In this document: piece after piece, positions 23,795-35,999 of the stretch
Layout of the letters: every line of letters begins with the position of its first letter
How positions within the stretch are numbered: the stretch's first letter is position 1
Source: Isoetes taiwanensis
Taxonomy: Eukaryota > Streptophyta > Lycopodiopsida > Isoetales > Isoetaceae
Direction of reading: 5' to 3'
Assembly (NCBI GenBank): GCA_021234155.1
Contig: JAJEKV010000074.1
Location: 1,603,700 to 1,667,699 of the forward strand
DNA: 64,000 nucleotides
Notes under the pieces: model-generated
The model's input: only the letters and a program-made list of their open reading frames with translations
Told to the model about the DNA's origin: nothing
Databases searched by the model: none
Translations under genes and position numbers: made by a program

Positions 23795-24403
23795 TCAAGA
23801 TGTCTCATTCAAAGCCTAAGCATATTGCAAATCTAATAGCATACTTCAACTACACGTTGCTTCAAGGTACTTGAACCCATAGGAGAACCCGAGCCTGATG
23901 GTAAGGGAGAGTACAAGATATCTAGTAAACCAGTTACCAAACTAGTTTACAAATGCACTGTATGGTAGAGATTATCCAGAAGCCAAGAAAGTTTTAAAAG
24001 AATGTATACCACATAATTATGAGGGGAGATGGCGGGCCAAACAATTCAGGGGAGTGTTTGGCAACACTTCCAAAGGACACCATAATTTCTATTATAGATT
24101 TTCTTTGAGAACTATACTTTTTTAAGATTCAAAGAAGAGATGAGAGTCTACACCGAAGAATGATCAATGCACAATTTTAGTTCATATTACATATAGACAT
24201 GCAACATTGTCGGATGATCCAAGTTTGGATGAAAATGAGAGAAGAATTATAAAGGAGACTCATTTCTACATATCGGATGATGGGGACCATGATACCTTGT
24301 ATTGCAAAAGTATTGTTTGAATAAGCATCATGCAATTTTTACAAACAGGGTCAAAAGCATAACAAACACATCATGTGGTCCGATGGGTGCTCCGTCAGTT
24401 CAA
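23795..24403 (+). pseudogene. DDE transposase fragment, unit 2
   Basis: This is the counterpart of 13940-14540 and of the first half of the transposase at 27382-29022. It reads 'HITYRHATLSDDPSLDENERRIIKETHFYISDD' in pieces (about 24180-24280). It breaks at CAGTTCAA (24403), the same breakpoint as unit 1. Confidence 0.75.
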
Positions 24404-24715
24404 GATGTTTCTTTTGTGAAGAAGTTTTCAGCTAAATTTTTTTTTGTAAGGACTTTTTCAACTAATTATGTCTATTTTCTTAAATTATTTCCCATGCAAC
24501 TGATTATGTTTTCCTTGCTTAAACATAGAATTTTAAATTTATGAACAAATATTTGGGTTGTTTGTATTACAAAGATGTGGCTAGACTTGCATGTTATATA
24601 AATTGTTACCAAATCTGCTACTGCATAAATTGCATGAACATCGGGGTGGCCAAGCAAGTGGTAACTCTAGACAAACTTCAAGAGTAAACAAATTAAAGCA
24701 ATCTAGACAAAAACA

Positions 24716-27300
24716 TTTTTTTTTTTTGATGAACGTGGACCTTTATTAATCAAAAGAATACAAAGAGTACATGGGGGACTCAAAACCCAGTGGAGAAGAT
24801 ATCCACTAGAGCAACACTACCCACCACATACATAACATAGAAAAGCAGAGAACACAAATCACCATGAGCACAACTGTTTGCTATGAGTAGGTGTGAAAAT
24901 GACACTTTTGATGTCAACCTTTAAGGTAGAACACTTGTACGCCTTCACAATGTGACTACGGGCATCGCTAAGCACTTTATGTATCTAAAAAGAGCTGTCC
25001 CTTAAAGATGAGGAGATTTCGTCTCTTCCAGATGGACCAGATGATCCAAGCAGATGCTAAGTGGAAAGCCCTCTTTGCCAACTTATCCCAAGAACTAGGA
25101 TAGACTGAGAATAGGACCTGCTGGCTATTCAAGTCACAATGGAAAAGACTCAGAAGCCACTGCCAAGCAAGTCGAACATGGTGACACAAGAAAAAGCAGT
25201 GCTCAATTGTCTCATCCCTCTGCGTGCAAGAGTGCAGATCACAGAGACTTCTGGACGAAATCGATGAACAACAGTGTTTACCCGCACGCATCTATGAGTG
25301 ATCTGTCACCATAAAATGGATAGCTTAGGATGAAGCAATTTATCCCATACCCATCATGCATCGCTTTTACGATGAGGCTCGGGGATAACTAAAGGCCACT
25401 TTGGCGATGGAGGCAACACCTCAGGATGAAGCAGGACCACATACATCGAGTGCACCAGGTGCTCTTCCTTAACACTGCTGGGGAGCCACGTCTTGTGGAT
25501 GTGGAGGAAGTGTAGCAGCTACTTTCTCCCAAATGCCCCGGTCCCAATGAAGGAGAAGGAACTTCAATTTGAACTCACTCCCGCCAACAATCTTGTCTCA
25601 TTATACCATGCAGATACCGCGTGAGCACACTGCTGCCGCCACCCGATGTTGCGCGCCAATGGATGGATGAGAAGAGACCGGGGGACAATGCTTGGCCGCC
25701 ACCCAAAGGGATCCACCAACAACCGGTCAGTAGGATTCGTGGTGGGCCATTGGATGGAATCAAACAAAGTGCGCCATACGGTCTCCCCAGCGACTAGCAA
25801 CCCCTTGAGGAAAGGAGATGCATTAGGATATGGAGAAAGCGGATAGAATATTGCCCATGGGAAGAGGCTTAATGGATGGAGAGCCAAAGGAAATGCACAT
25901 CAGAGACGCAGACACTGGAGAATTATCGGCATTATTGAGAATCCGCCATATGAACTTAGAAATCAACACCTTGCTCGAGGAGAAAAGTGAATCAGCCCCC
26001 ACAAAGTTTAGGCATAATGCACTTGCCCAACTAACTTTAACATCAGCTCCTTCTTAGTGCCACCCCGGATGAAGTTCCCGAGTTATTTAACAATGAGTCA
26101 GATCTTTGTTCCTGGTGCTAGCAAGATGGATGCCATGTAGACATGTGTACAACTAAGAACCCGACTTTGCCACGGTTACACCGACCAGCCATGGATAACT
26201 TAGCCGTGGACCACGGAACAAATGCCTTTCCAACCCCTTAATAATGACATCCCACGCCGCGTCTCGGATGAGAGGTGTATACCAACTGGAATGCCTAGAA
26301 GCTTAGTTGCCTTCCTATGAGGAAGAACCTTCCATGGAAATGCAACCACGTAAGACGCTGACTTTGGAGAGTCTAGGGCCCCGGCAATACACTTTGCCAC
26401 CCCACAAAGATACCGGAAGCCAAAGAGAAGCGTCCAACAAGGAAACGTCATTACGCAAATTACGCTCATCGACCATTAAGAACAAGAAAGTGGCATCCGC
26501 ATATTGATTCTGATCATTTGTGAACCATTATTCATGGGAAGACCATGCGGGATGCCTTCTGCCTTTGCAGAAGAGAGAAGGCCCGAGAAAGAATCTACGC
26601 CATAATTGTAAAAGCGGCGGTGCCAAAGGACAGCCCGGGCGAATGCCACGCCCCACCTGAAAAAATGTTGATGGTTCTCCTTGAAAAGAACCGAAGAACG
26701 AAGCGGAATAATGAAGTTTCATAACATCCGCGACACGGGCACCAAAACCAAGGCGTAAAAAGGTAATCGCCCAGAAACTCCGGTCAACAAGTCTTTGTCA
26801 TATGCTTTTGCAAAATCCGACTTCAAGTTTACAATGGGGTAACCATGCATTCTAGCCCAATAGAGACCCTCATATATTTCTTTGCCACATTATTCAAGAT
26901 ACACGTGAGGCAAGAAACTGATTTGTGTGGAAGAGATGGACTTCGGTAAGCACGCCACAAAGCTTCGAGCAAAAGCTTTAGCAAAGAACTTGTACAAGGG
27001 ACAACAAAGTAATGGGGCCAAATCGAAATGGAAGAGGGATCCTTACATTTTGGAATAAGGGAGATGCAACCAGAGTTGAGGATTTTGTCCAGGTGCCTCT
27101 GTCTTTTAAAATCCCTGAAAGCAACATACACATCTGCACCAAGCTAATCCCAATACTCCTAGAAAAACTCCACTGGAATACCATCAAGACCCGGACACTT
27201 GCCCCTCTTGAGAGAAAATGTGGCCTCAGCTAAATCATTCTAGCTGATCTCAACCTCCAAAGTGGCCCTTTGCTCATTGGTGACTATAGGATGAACCTTA
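24716..27300 (-). mobile_element. LINE-B, contiguous copy (unit 2 C-terminus plus unit 3 RT core)
   Basis: Here RT core and C-terminal domain are directly joined across 25881-25893, with no retroposon between them. It represents the uninterrupted LINE. The T run at 24716-24727 is the minus-strand poly(A). The zf-RVT domain lies at 25291-24977, RT blocks at about 26200-27190. The 5' end is truncated near 27300, before the endonuclease. Frames are broken repeatedly, and unit 3 is the most garbled of the three at CAG/CTG sites. The catalytic box again reads Y-A-D-A. Confidence 0.83.
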
Positions 27301-27381
27301 ATACATAACCAAACGTCATTACTTTCTTTATTCTTTGACAGGAGTTGTTTGCCAGAGCATTAAAAACAAAATAAAATCAAG

Positions 27382-29022
27382 ATGTCTCATTCAAAGCCTA
27401 AGCATATTGCAAATCTAATAGCATACTTCAACTACACGTTGCTTCAAGGTACTTGAACCCATAGGAGAACCCGAGCCTGATGGTAAGGGAGAGTACAAGA
27501 TATCTAGTAAACCCAGTTACCAAACTAGTTTACAAATGCACAAGCTAGCGGTAGAGATTATCCAGGAAGCCAAGAAAGTTTTAAAAGAATGTATACCACA
27601 TAATTATGAGGGGAGATGGCAGGCCAAACAATTCAGGGAGTGTTTGGCAACACTTCCAAAGGACACCATAATTTCTATTATAGATTTTGCTGAGAACTAT
27701 ACTTTTAAGATTCAGCAAGAGATACAGAGTCTACACTGGAAGAATGATCAATGCACAATTTTAGTTCATATTACATATAAACATGCAACATTGTCAGATG
27801 ATCCAAGTTTGGATGAAAATGAGAGAAGAATTATAAAGGAGACTCATTTCTACATATCAGATGACAGGGACCATGATACCTTGTATTGCAGTATTGTTTG
27901 AATAAGCATCATGCAATTTTTACAAACAGGGCTGTAAAGCATAACAAACACATCATGTGGTCTGATGGATGCTCCGATCAGTTCAAAGGAGCAAGGACCT
28001 TTTATTTCCTTGGGAGGAACTACCATACCAATGGCATTCCAATAAATTGAAATTACTTTGCTTCCTATCATGGCAAAGATAACTATATTCTTTGTCAATG
28101 TATTTGTAGTTTTAATTTGTGTTTTTTCTGACAGTTAATGGAACAGGTGAACATGATGATGCTGGAGCTGTCATTAAACGAGCTCTTACACATGAAATAT
28201 TGAAAAGAGGATCAGTACCACTAAAGAATGCACATGATGCAGTAGTTTTTCTAGTGAAGCATTTCAGGGACAACTCCACACTCGGGGGCAAAGACAGATT
28301 CAGGTATGCTGAAATACTGCTTTGTAACTCTTAGGGTTTAGGGTTTACATAGGACATTGAAATTTTCTTTCTTACACAGGTTTTTCTGGGAAATTAGAGT
28401 AGACGAGGTTGATAGGTCAGAGAGATATGATTGTGCTACACTTTCTGGTTCAAGCAAGTTCCATTCCATCAGGCCAATTCAAGCTACAGATCCTATACAA
28501 GTTGCTCATATGGATTACAGTTGTTTCTGTTATAATTGTTGGTTAGGCGAACATGGCAAGTGCCCTAACAAAGGTAGAATAGATACATGGCAATACTCTG
28601 AGCTAAGACCGGGTGCTGGTTATATGGAAGATGTTGTGGATGGCCCTGTTTTTGAAGGTGATCCTCAATGGAAGTCTAACATTCTTGCAGTTGGAGATAA
28701 TTTTTCTGTAGTAGTTGCAGAGCCAGACAATAAGGAGAACATGGACTTTTACATACTCAAGTGCACTAAGGTGAAACATGTGGTGGAGAAGGCATTCAAA
28801 GATCCATGGAGCCAAAAGTTTGCCAGAAACGAGGTAGTTGTTACTGGATTATTCTACAAGTTCTTAGGGGGCAGCAGATATGAGTTACTGGTAAATGAAC
28901 CAAAGTGTAATGTTTATAGTCATTTGGTTACTTCTGTTTGTTTTGAGTTGAGCAAGATTAGTGGTAACTGTTTTGATCTGCCAGAAGATACACATAACCA
29001 AATATTGGACAGCTTGCCATAA
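27382..29022 (+). pseudogene. DDE transposase of a two-gene element (version C)
   Basis: The 5' part is missing or diverged; coding is clear from about 27480. Motifs: 'VIIDFAENY'-type first Asp (IIDFAENY, about 27675), 'ILVHITYKH', 'RIIKETHFYISDD', 'MWSDGCSDQFKG' (second Asp, about 27960), then 'HGK' and 'GEHDDAGAVIKRAL' after an intron (about 28077-28146). A clean GT-AG intron lies at 28304-28379 and rejoins DRFR to FFWEI. The last exon (to TAA 29022) holds a Cys/His patch (CFCYNCWLGEHGKC) and a BAH-like segment (VGDNFSVVVAEP...FYILKCTKV). One frameshift near 27885 and one stop near 28034 break it. Likely role: nuclear DNA transposase. Confidence 0.75.
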
Positions 29023-29029
29023 AACAGTG

Positions 29030-29688
29030 TACTGATAGCTCAAAACTCAGATGAACCTACATCAAGCGAGCTGAATCCAACAAGAAGAACAAGAAACTCT
29101 GGGAAGAAGAAGAGAACAGACTAGTTGTTCTTTTCAATTGTAAATTTCATACCATTGTAATATGATTGTAACCATTGTTAAAAAACATTGTAATATGCTG
29201 CATCATTGTCTTCGTAGAGCATGCTTGCAATGATGTTTTGACCATTGATTTGTATTGAGATTAATTTGTATTGATTTGTATTGAAATTTCAACCATTGAT
29301 TTGTATTAAAATTTTAACCATTGTTTGTATTGAGATTAAAGTTGAATTGTGTGTGAAGTGAAATTGATATGAAAGTGTGTTTGAATTGAAATTGTGTATG
29401 AATTGGACTTGTAACATTCATACATAACAGATTCATAACAGATTGAACATGATATCAAACATGATATTGAACAGATTCATAACAGATTGAACATGTTATC
29501 TAACATTCCTAATAGATTGAACATGAACACATTCATAACAGATTGGTTTGATATCAAGATTTATGAAACAGATGTCACATTCATGAAAATAGTGTTTCAC
29601 AAAATCTCTGCACCTATGGGGAAAATTGGTGCGGTACTAGTCTTGAACAGGAAAGCAGTATTAGTCAGTATTGGTTCATCATTTAAAA
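29030..29688. repeat. Tandem repeats between the two convergent genes
   Basis: Degenerate copies of ACCATTGATTTGTATTGA occur at about 29230-29340, and of ATTCATAACAGATTGAACATG at about 29415-29560. The related elements at 38.7-39.2 and 48.2-48.7 kb also place tandem repeats between their convergent genes. Confidence 0.55.
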
Positions 29689-31534
29689 TTACATTTGCAA
29701 CTTCTTATGCAGCTTCTTCTCCAACCACTTTTCCATGGTAACATCATCCTCTATGGGGCTGTCTGGGCTTTGTGGAGACAATAGCACTTTCCTCCGTGAT
29801 GGAGAAAGTATCTCACATACTGGTGAGATCACCATTGTGCTCAATTCTCGACCTTCAAGCTCAAACAAGTAAATACAAATTTATTTTTGCAAGCAAATTG
29901 TGCAAGCTAACACTTACAAGTGCTTAAGATAGTTGGAATTCGCTCAGACTCACCCACTGCAACTAGAACGTGAGGATCTGCATGATACAACTTAGGTTAG
30001 TCTACAAATAAAACTCTTTACACATGTGCTAAAAAAGTGCTTACCTTTTTTAAAAGGAGTGTTCATTGGAGATAAACCTTTGCCTGAAACCTCAATTTCC
30101 ACAATACCTTCTTGTCCAACCTCATTAAGTACTTCTGAAATTTTTTTTGCATCAAAAAAGCTTTTGTAAGTTATATACACATCAGTGAATGTTATACTGA
30201 AATGTTCCTTACCTTTCATTTTTGGAGACAAATTATGCACTGCAAAATAATGCTGGACAAAGTTATCTACAACATCATCATAGGTATTGTCTGCAGCAAA
30301 AAAATCTTAAGAAAGGTAGTACATCTCATATCTCAATGTTAAATTAATTACCTGCTAATTTAGTGGCTATCTAAGGACTCCCTTCACAAGTTAAGTGTGA
30401 AAACTTCATTGGACTTACCTTATCTACATCAACTGGATCTGCAAGGAATAAACAAACTTGAAGCAACTAAATCAATTGAGAAAATACTGATAAATACATT
30501 TGTTTATTGGTTTTTGACCACGACTTAGTAGCACTCCTTATTATTCTTTTCTTTGCCACTCTGATAGGCTGAAAGTCTGTGCTTGATGGATCATTGAACA
30601 AAGAGGTGCTGGAGCTGGTTTCTTCTTTGAATCCCTTTTTAGGTGTCATCTACTTCTTACCACTCTTGACCTTGCTGGCTTTTTCCAATTCTTCTGCTTC
30701 AATTTCTTGCTTCTTCATCATTTGAACCTGGTGGTTTGAGTTCCTTGAAACCAAGTTCGTCCAAAATACTTGGAGGAACCTCAATATCACAATTAGATGC
30801 AATGCAATGCATGATTTCCAGCACAACACTGAAGCATATAACATGTTAGATATGACCACATGATTTAAGTTTAACATGCAATTCATATTCTTCTGAAAAC
30901 AGAAGGCCACAACCCTCACATGTGGTTGCCCCTTTGGACATTACATTCTCAACAGGTCGATCTGTTTCTGCACCATTTCTTTCTTACTATCCTCATACAT
31001 GAAAGAAAGTGACCTTATGTGATTCAGCAATGCAGTAGTGTTCTTCTCGAAAGCATTCACATGCTCTTTGTTCATCTGAGCTTGGCCAATCCTGTAAGAA
31101 TCTGCTGCTAGACTTACCCAATTAACCTTAAAATCATCAGGTTTCTGCAATGCCTTTGCAGTATGTGACCAGGCGAAAGCCCTTGCAAAAACGGTTCTCA
31201 ATTCATTATTTGGAAGCGGTTTTTGATAAACTCTCTCTATCAAATCAGTGAGTGCTGTCTTAACCTGGTGCGTAATTAACTTGATGTGTATCTTGCCAGT
31301 CTTGGACATAGGCTTTTCCCAAACCTGCTAAAAATTAGCACTTGGAACATCTGCCCACGTGATACTTCTTGGATTCTTTTGCTCCATCAAAAGTTTCCGA
31401 TTTCTTGCAAATTCAATGGGTGTTCTTGCAAAAAGTAACTCCTGCAAAATCGAGTTATTAGCTTAGTCCCTTAAAAATAAATTAGAAATGCAAGAGGGAG
31501 CTTATACCTTATCGGAATTGGGTTTGGTCGCCAT
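29689..31534 (-). pseudogene. Accessory protein: coiled coil plus zinc finger (version C)
   Basis: Start MATKPNSDK at 31534 with a splice donor (GTATAAG) right after it. The next exon reads ELLFARTPIEFARNRKLL; a stop (SANF*) interrupts before KPMSKTGKIHIK. A helical region follows (31309-30941; FARAFAWSHTAKALQKP, then SLSFMYEDSKKEMVQKQIDL). Then comes a Cys/His cluster, 'TCEGCGLLF' and 'LKSCGHI' (about 30910-30850), then 'LDELGFKEL'. The end is 'WLEKKLHKKLQM' at 29689. Homologous blocks in the same order occur at 36.0-37.7 and 45.5-47.2 kb. It lies tail to tail with the transposase. I do not recognise a named family; it may be the element's DNA-binding partner. Confidence 0.6.
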
Positions 31535-32075
31535 GCTTCAAGCTATGGTAATACAGATCGAAAAATAGAGTTTTTTTAATCCAAAACATGAATTATCTCC
31601 AGATTAACTTAAGATGCTGCAGTAATGGGTCGGACGATCCGGGAGATGATGAATTTCAGTAACCTGGGAAAAATCATCAGTGCAGAGATTCATCAGTGCA
31701 GAAAATTTGCGCCCAAAAGCTTCCCTGACTGGTGGCTTTCTTCGACCGTCACTGTCCTTCAACTTTATGGCTGACGGCTTGACAAATTGCTGCTCGTCAC
31801 GGAAGTCCGTGTAAAAAAAATGGAAAGAAACTGCTAAAAAACTGCTTGACGGGCGAAAAATGGCACATATCAAGCATAAATAGACCCTGCTTTAAGATGT
31901 TGTTGAAGCGATATAGAGTTCCCGTTGCAACTCCGTTGAACCAATGCAAAGCTCGTGCTACAGTTATTGAATCACTTGAATCTTCAAGGCCTACTATGGC
32001 ACTAAGATCTTCGAATGCCATGTTTTTAAAAGCTATAACATATGGTTTCAAAAGCTATAGCATATTTTATCTTTA
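31535..32075. other. No gene assigned
   Basis: Upstream flank of the accessory gene. Open frames on both strands (for example 32051-31797 minus) have no recognised domain. The right terminus of element C should lie here, but I could not find a matching inverted repeat. Confidence 0.35.
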
Positions 32076-32463
32076 ACAACTTCCTTGCATTGTTGGAAAT
32101 CCTTCCCCTAGAATGGTGCACCATGAAGAAGGTGGCCTTTCATATAGCTAGGGCCTGGACAATCTGGTCAATATGGAAAAGGAGAAACGCCTTGGTCTTC
32201 GATGAAAATCAAGAAGACATATCACCACATCAGCTTCTAGATATAGTACTTGAAAGGCTGAAAAAATTCAGGCTAGCATTCGAGGGAGAAGAAGAAGTAA
32301 AGGTCGAAATATGGAGAACCTACATAAGCTTACACTAGGAAGTACAAGGGAATAGTGCAAGAAGGAGCCATGTAGCTATCCTCATCTCAGTTTTGCAGAT
32401 GAGTACACCCCTGCCATGTGGCTTTGTACCATTCCTTTAAAGTAAATAAAGTCTATTTTTTAT

Positions 32464-32494
<31 letters not shown>

Positions 32495-32496
32495 AA
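32076..32496 (+). mobile_element. LINE 3' fragment with poly(A), plus strand
   Basis: The frame 32042-32338 ends with the C-terminus of a plant L1 ORF2, 'VAFHIARAWTIWSIWKRRNALVF', closely matching LINE-B 'RAFHLASAWIIWSIWKRRN'. A short 3' UTR and 28 A residues (32469-32496) follow. This is a 5'-truncated LINE insertion. Confidence 0.8.
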
Positions 32497-32696
32497 CAAC
32501 TGGATCAACATGCTTAAAAAATAAAAACAAAATATCCATATTGCACACTCTACTTACCAAGCTTCCTTGAAATTCTGAACCAACGAGTCCAATATAAATA
32601 CAATGCATCCAACAATAGTTCATTATTAAGTTCTATCCTTTACTCTAATATGATCGGACACATAAAATCTTGAACATTTCAAGCTTCAATACTAAA

Positions 32697-32738
<42 letters not shown>

Positions 32739-32777
32739 GAATTCATTCACCAGCAGAACAGATAACAAAAACCAAAA
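32497..32777. other. AT-rich spacer with a 37-bp A tract
   Basis: There is no coding signal. A run of 37 A lies at 32699-32735. It may be the tail of another retroposon, but I see no body or target duplication. Confidence 0.45.
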
Positions 32778-33627
32778 GCAAATGTTTAAGCGCCCAAATG
32801 TAACATTTCAATGGCAAAATGCATTAATGATCAAAAGCATTGCTTGCATGATAGACCTATATAAATTAAACCACCGTGATGGACATGAAAAAGTACCTAG
32901 CTTATTCTCATCACCAAATCAATGATGCACCTCATGAAAATCGGAGAATTGGCAGCATATCCCCAAACAAGTAGTTGTGCATATAGAAAATTTGCAATAT
33001 GAAATTGACATGCTTCAAGAGCTACTAAGTATGAGCCTTTTGAACTGCTCAAAGTCAAGCAAGCAAGAAGAGCAAGGGCACATCTCAATGCACAAATCTA
33101 ATATTTGAATAATCAATGTCCGTAATCATATAGAAACAACGATATGTATGCCCAATATATAGCATACAGAAGCCTAGCTCCATCATCAGGCACAACTGCA
33201 TCATCTGTTTTATCAGTTGCAAAATTGCACATCAACTGTAGCATATGTAGTACACTATGAATCTAATTTAAATTTAGGCATTGACATCCACATTGATGCC
33301 ATAACTACATAAGAAATGTTTTGATCCTACTGAAATCTAGGCATCCTTCATTCCAAGTTCTGTAAGAACCTCTGCAAATATCTTCCATGATTTGAGACTA
33401 TACAATTCCATGTTGCAGGTATATGTCTTCCCCAGCTCATCAATTTTTCTTGCACATTCCAAAAGTAAATCAGGGTCCTAATATATTTAGCAGTGATGCT
33501 TTGTGGCGAATATTCGCAAAAGACGAATTTTTAGGGATTTTCAAATATTTCCTATGAATGTTTAGTAGGTTACGTATCATATTTTTTATTAGAATATTCT
33601 CCCTAAGTTGATATGAAGCTGTCCTTC

Positions 33628-33656
33628 CAAGATAGATAGATAGATAGATAGATAGA
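33628..33656 (+). repeat. GATA microsatellite, present only in copy A
   Basis: Seven GATA units lie between CCTTCCAA and GAAGAAATTC. Copy B has simply CCTTCCAAGAAGAAATTC (about 43190), so the repeat differs between the tandem copies. Confidence 0.85.
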
Positions 33657-34694
33657 AGAAATTCGCCATGTAATCGAACCTAGAACAAGAGCACATTCGC
33701 CCCCAAGTTTATAGCTTCTTGCAACTAAACATCTAGTATTCATTCTGATTCATATCAACACTAGCTTTTGAGCATCACAAGATTGTCTGCAAGTTATTTC
33801 TTGTGATTTGTATGACTTGATAGAGTTTTCCTTGTCGCATTTGTAGATAATATATTTCATGGGATCAATTTGGTTTTAGAACGGAACAATGACCTAAAAA
33901 TGCTAGATTTTCACTATAAAGACTTCTATTTTTGTGCCTTGAATTCAAATCCATTTCTTCTTTGAGTAAAGTTATGCATGTATTTACTTATTATAAAGCT
34001 TCAACAACAAAAATTCTCCAAATAATGATGAGAAGAAATGGATTATTTAACATATTCGCCATTAAAACTAGTTTTATTCTTCTTTACATTCGCCAACCAT
34101 TCTATATAAATTGCATTGAAAAAATAAATAAAAGCATCCCTGTTAGCCACTCAGGACTGTGAAAGTGGACCACAATAAGCATTTTTACAAAAATTTCTGT
34201 GTATTTCGGCCAAGCTTTCACCATAGCCGACAGGCTTAATTGCCACAAATAGAAACAAAATCAAACATAAATGCAACACGAATCAGGGTTTGACAGAAGC
34301 ACACATTATTCTGGCAATTATATTTTTTGTCTAAAAAGACAGACATGAAAAGATCAAACAAAATATCTTGCTCAAGGCATGTGCAAAACCTTGTAGATCA
34401 AAAACTAACCTTTAATCATCTATCCTATATTTGTAGCAGCCCAAAAACCTTTAATCATCTATCCTATATTTGTAGCAGAAGCAAAGAACAACCAAAACAA
34501 AGAATGAAATTTATCATTGACGAGAAGCAAAACAAAGAATGGAAAGAATCTACACTGCTTGTTGGCAAAATTGAGGAGCATACCATAGCAGACTCTCAAC
34601 AGAGTGCAACACCCAAACCGTAGCATGACAACAAAATATTTGCTAACACAACTTTGTCCGATTTTATGATATTATCATTTACGTATTGATTTGG

Positions 34695-34939
34695 GGGTCA
34701 AAGCATGGAGCTGGGGGGCATTTTTGTGCCAGCCAATCTTTTTTTCTATAATCCCGATGAAGCTGATATTTTGTATTCCAAGGCATAATGTGAATGCGTT
34801 TCAGAAAAAAATATCAAAAAAATAAAAGAAAAATATTTTTCAAAAATACAAAAAAAGAAAAAAAAAACCCCAGAAAGCGCCCACTAAGCATCATGTGTTG
34901 CTGACAACAAAAGTGTCCCCCACCTTCATGCTTTGACCC
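34695..34939. mobile_element. MITE (about 245 bp), copy A
   Basis: The left terminus GGGTCAAAGCATG and right terminus CATGCTTTGACCC are perfect inverted repeats, continuing imperfectly into GGGGG and CCCCC runs (about 33 bp in total). Flanking TTGG on both sides (34691-34694 and 34940-34943) looks like a 4-bp target duplication. No coding capacity. The same element is at 44235-44480. Confidence 0.7.
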
Positions 34940-35127
34940 TTGGCAGGCATGCATTACCTGGGATGGTATCTCGAATTCAGAACTGTGAAGTTCTATAAAT
35001 ATGTTGTGGAAGTACCTCGATGTTACGAACCAAGGGTAAGTCGTGCTTGCGGGCCTTGGGACTAGAAGTCTGCCTTGGGAATGCTACGTGGTGGCCTGGG
35101 AATGTTCCGAGAAGTATTTACCGCCTA

Positions 35128-35720
35128 CACTACAAAAATGTTGCCCTGTTACGACATCTATTACGACGTCCAGACGTCGTTTGAACGTCGATGAACGACG
35201 GCAAAAAGTCGATAACGACAACGGCGATACGCCGCGTCGTTTTTATGATGCCGACCTGGGCTGCTATTATCGCCGCAAGTCTCTAGCGATGTCTTAACGC
35301 CGTTTTAACGACACTATGTACACACGCGTGGCAACGGGCGCTGACACGGGCTCTAGGCGCTACGCGATGACGCCGATGTGGCCGACGAAGGCCGGCCAAC
35401 GCCGTTTCATCGGACGAAGTACACGCTTACGCCAACTTGTCGGCGATCCAGCGTGGCGTCGCCAGCGGAAACGCTGACATGGCAGCCACGTGTTTGACGT
35501 CGTTCAACGACGTTTAGCGTGGCGGCCACTTGTCTGCTGACGTCGTCACCTCCTCGCTGACATGGCCACGTGTGTGATGTCGTTCAACGACGACTAAAGA
35601 CACCGGCCGCCACCGCGGCAAGGTGGCGGTGATATTGGTATCGTTTGCCCGACACGACACTGCTATTTGTTGGCGTGGCAGCCACGCGTGAAACGCGATT
35701 TTTACGACGTCAACCGAATT
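35128..35720 (+). mobile_element. CACTA-like terminus with subterminal ACGACGTC repeats, copy A
   Basis: CACTACAAAAATGTTGCC at 35128 matches the usual plant CACTA (En/Spm) terminal inverted repeat. The following about 590 bp is packed with short words ACGAC, ACGTCGTT and GACGTC in both orientations, as in CACTA subterminal regions. The right terminus is not in copy A, because the duplication breakpoint at 42343 cuts first. Whether this end belongs to the genes at 36-42 kb is inference from adjacency and order. Confidence 0.6.
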
Positions 35721-35999
35721 TTGAAGAAAAAAATATTTATTTAATAAATGGGTGTAAAATCGCTAGTGGGGTACAACTTTTGGCGAAGCGTTTAAGCACT
35801 TTAAGGCATCGAAACTCGGGCGGACGCCGAAGTTCGGTCACACCCTTCTCCCTTCTTTTCCCCGGGCGAAAACTTCGGATCGGTGTTTCACCGCTGATGA
35901 TGGAGGGATGGGAGCGGATGATTTTCACAAGATCGAGGTTCAGGTAATTCGGGGTGAAGCCCCACGCAGGAAGAAACTTGGTTGGAAAATAATGTCACG

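Larger units (their letters stand above)
17403..25892 (+). repeat. Segmental duplication, copy 2 (with Helitron)
   Basis: Direct repeat of 10383-16024, interrupted by the Helitron at 18045-20890. Identity at 17403-18044 and 20891-21300 is very high. Farther right, differences concentrate at CAG/CTG words. The right end, GAGCCAAAGGAA (25881-25892), joins straight into the next LINE-B unit. Confidence 0.85.

Noticed and set aside
35150-35720. CpG island or promoter of a host gene in the GC-rich ACGACGTC region
   Set aside because: The dense short inverted words directly behind a CACTACAAAAA end fit a subterminal repeat region better.
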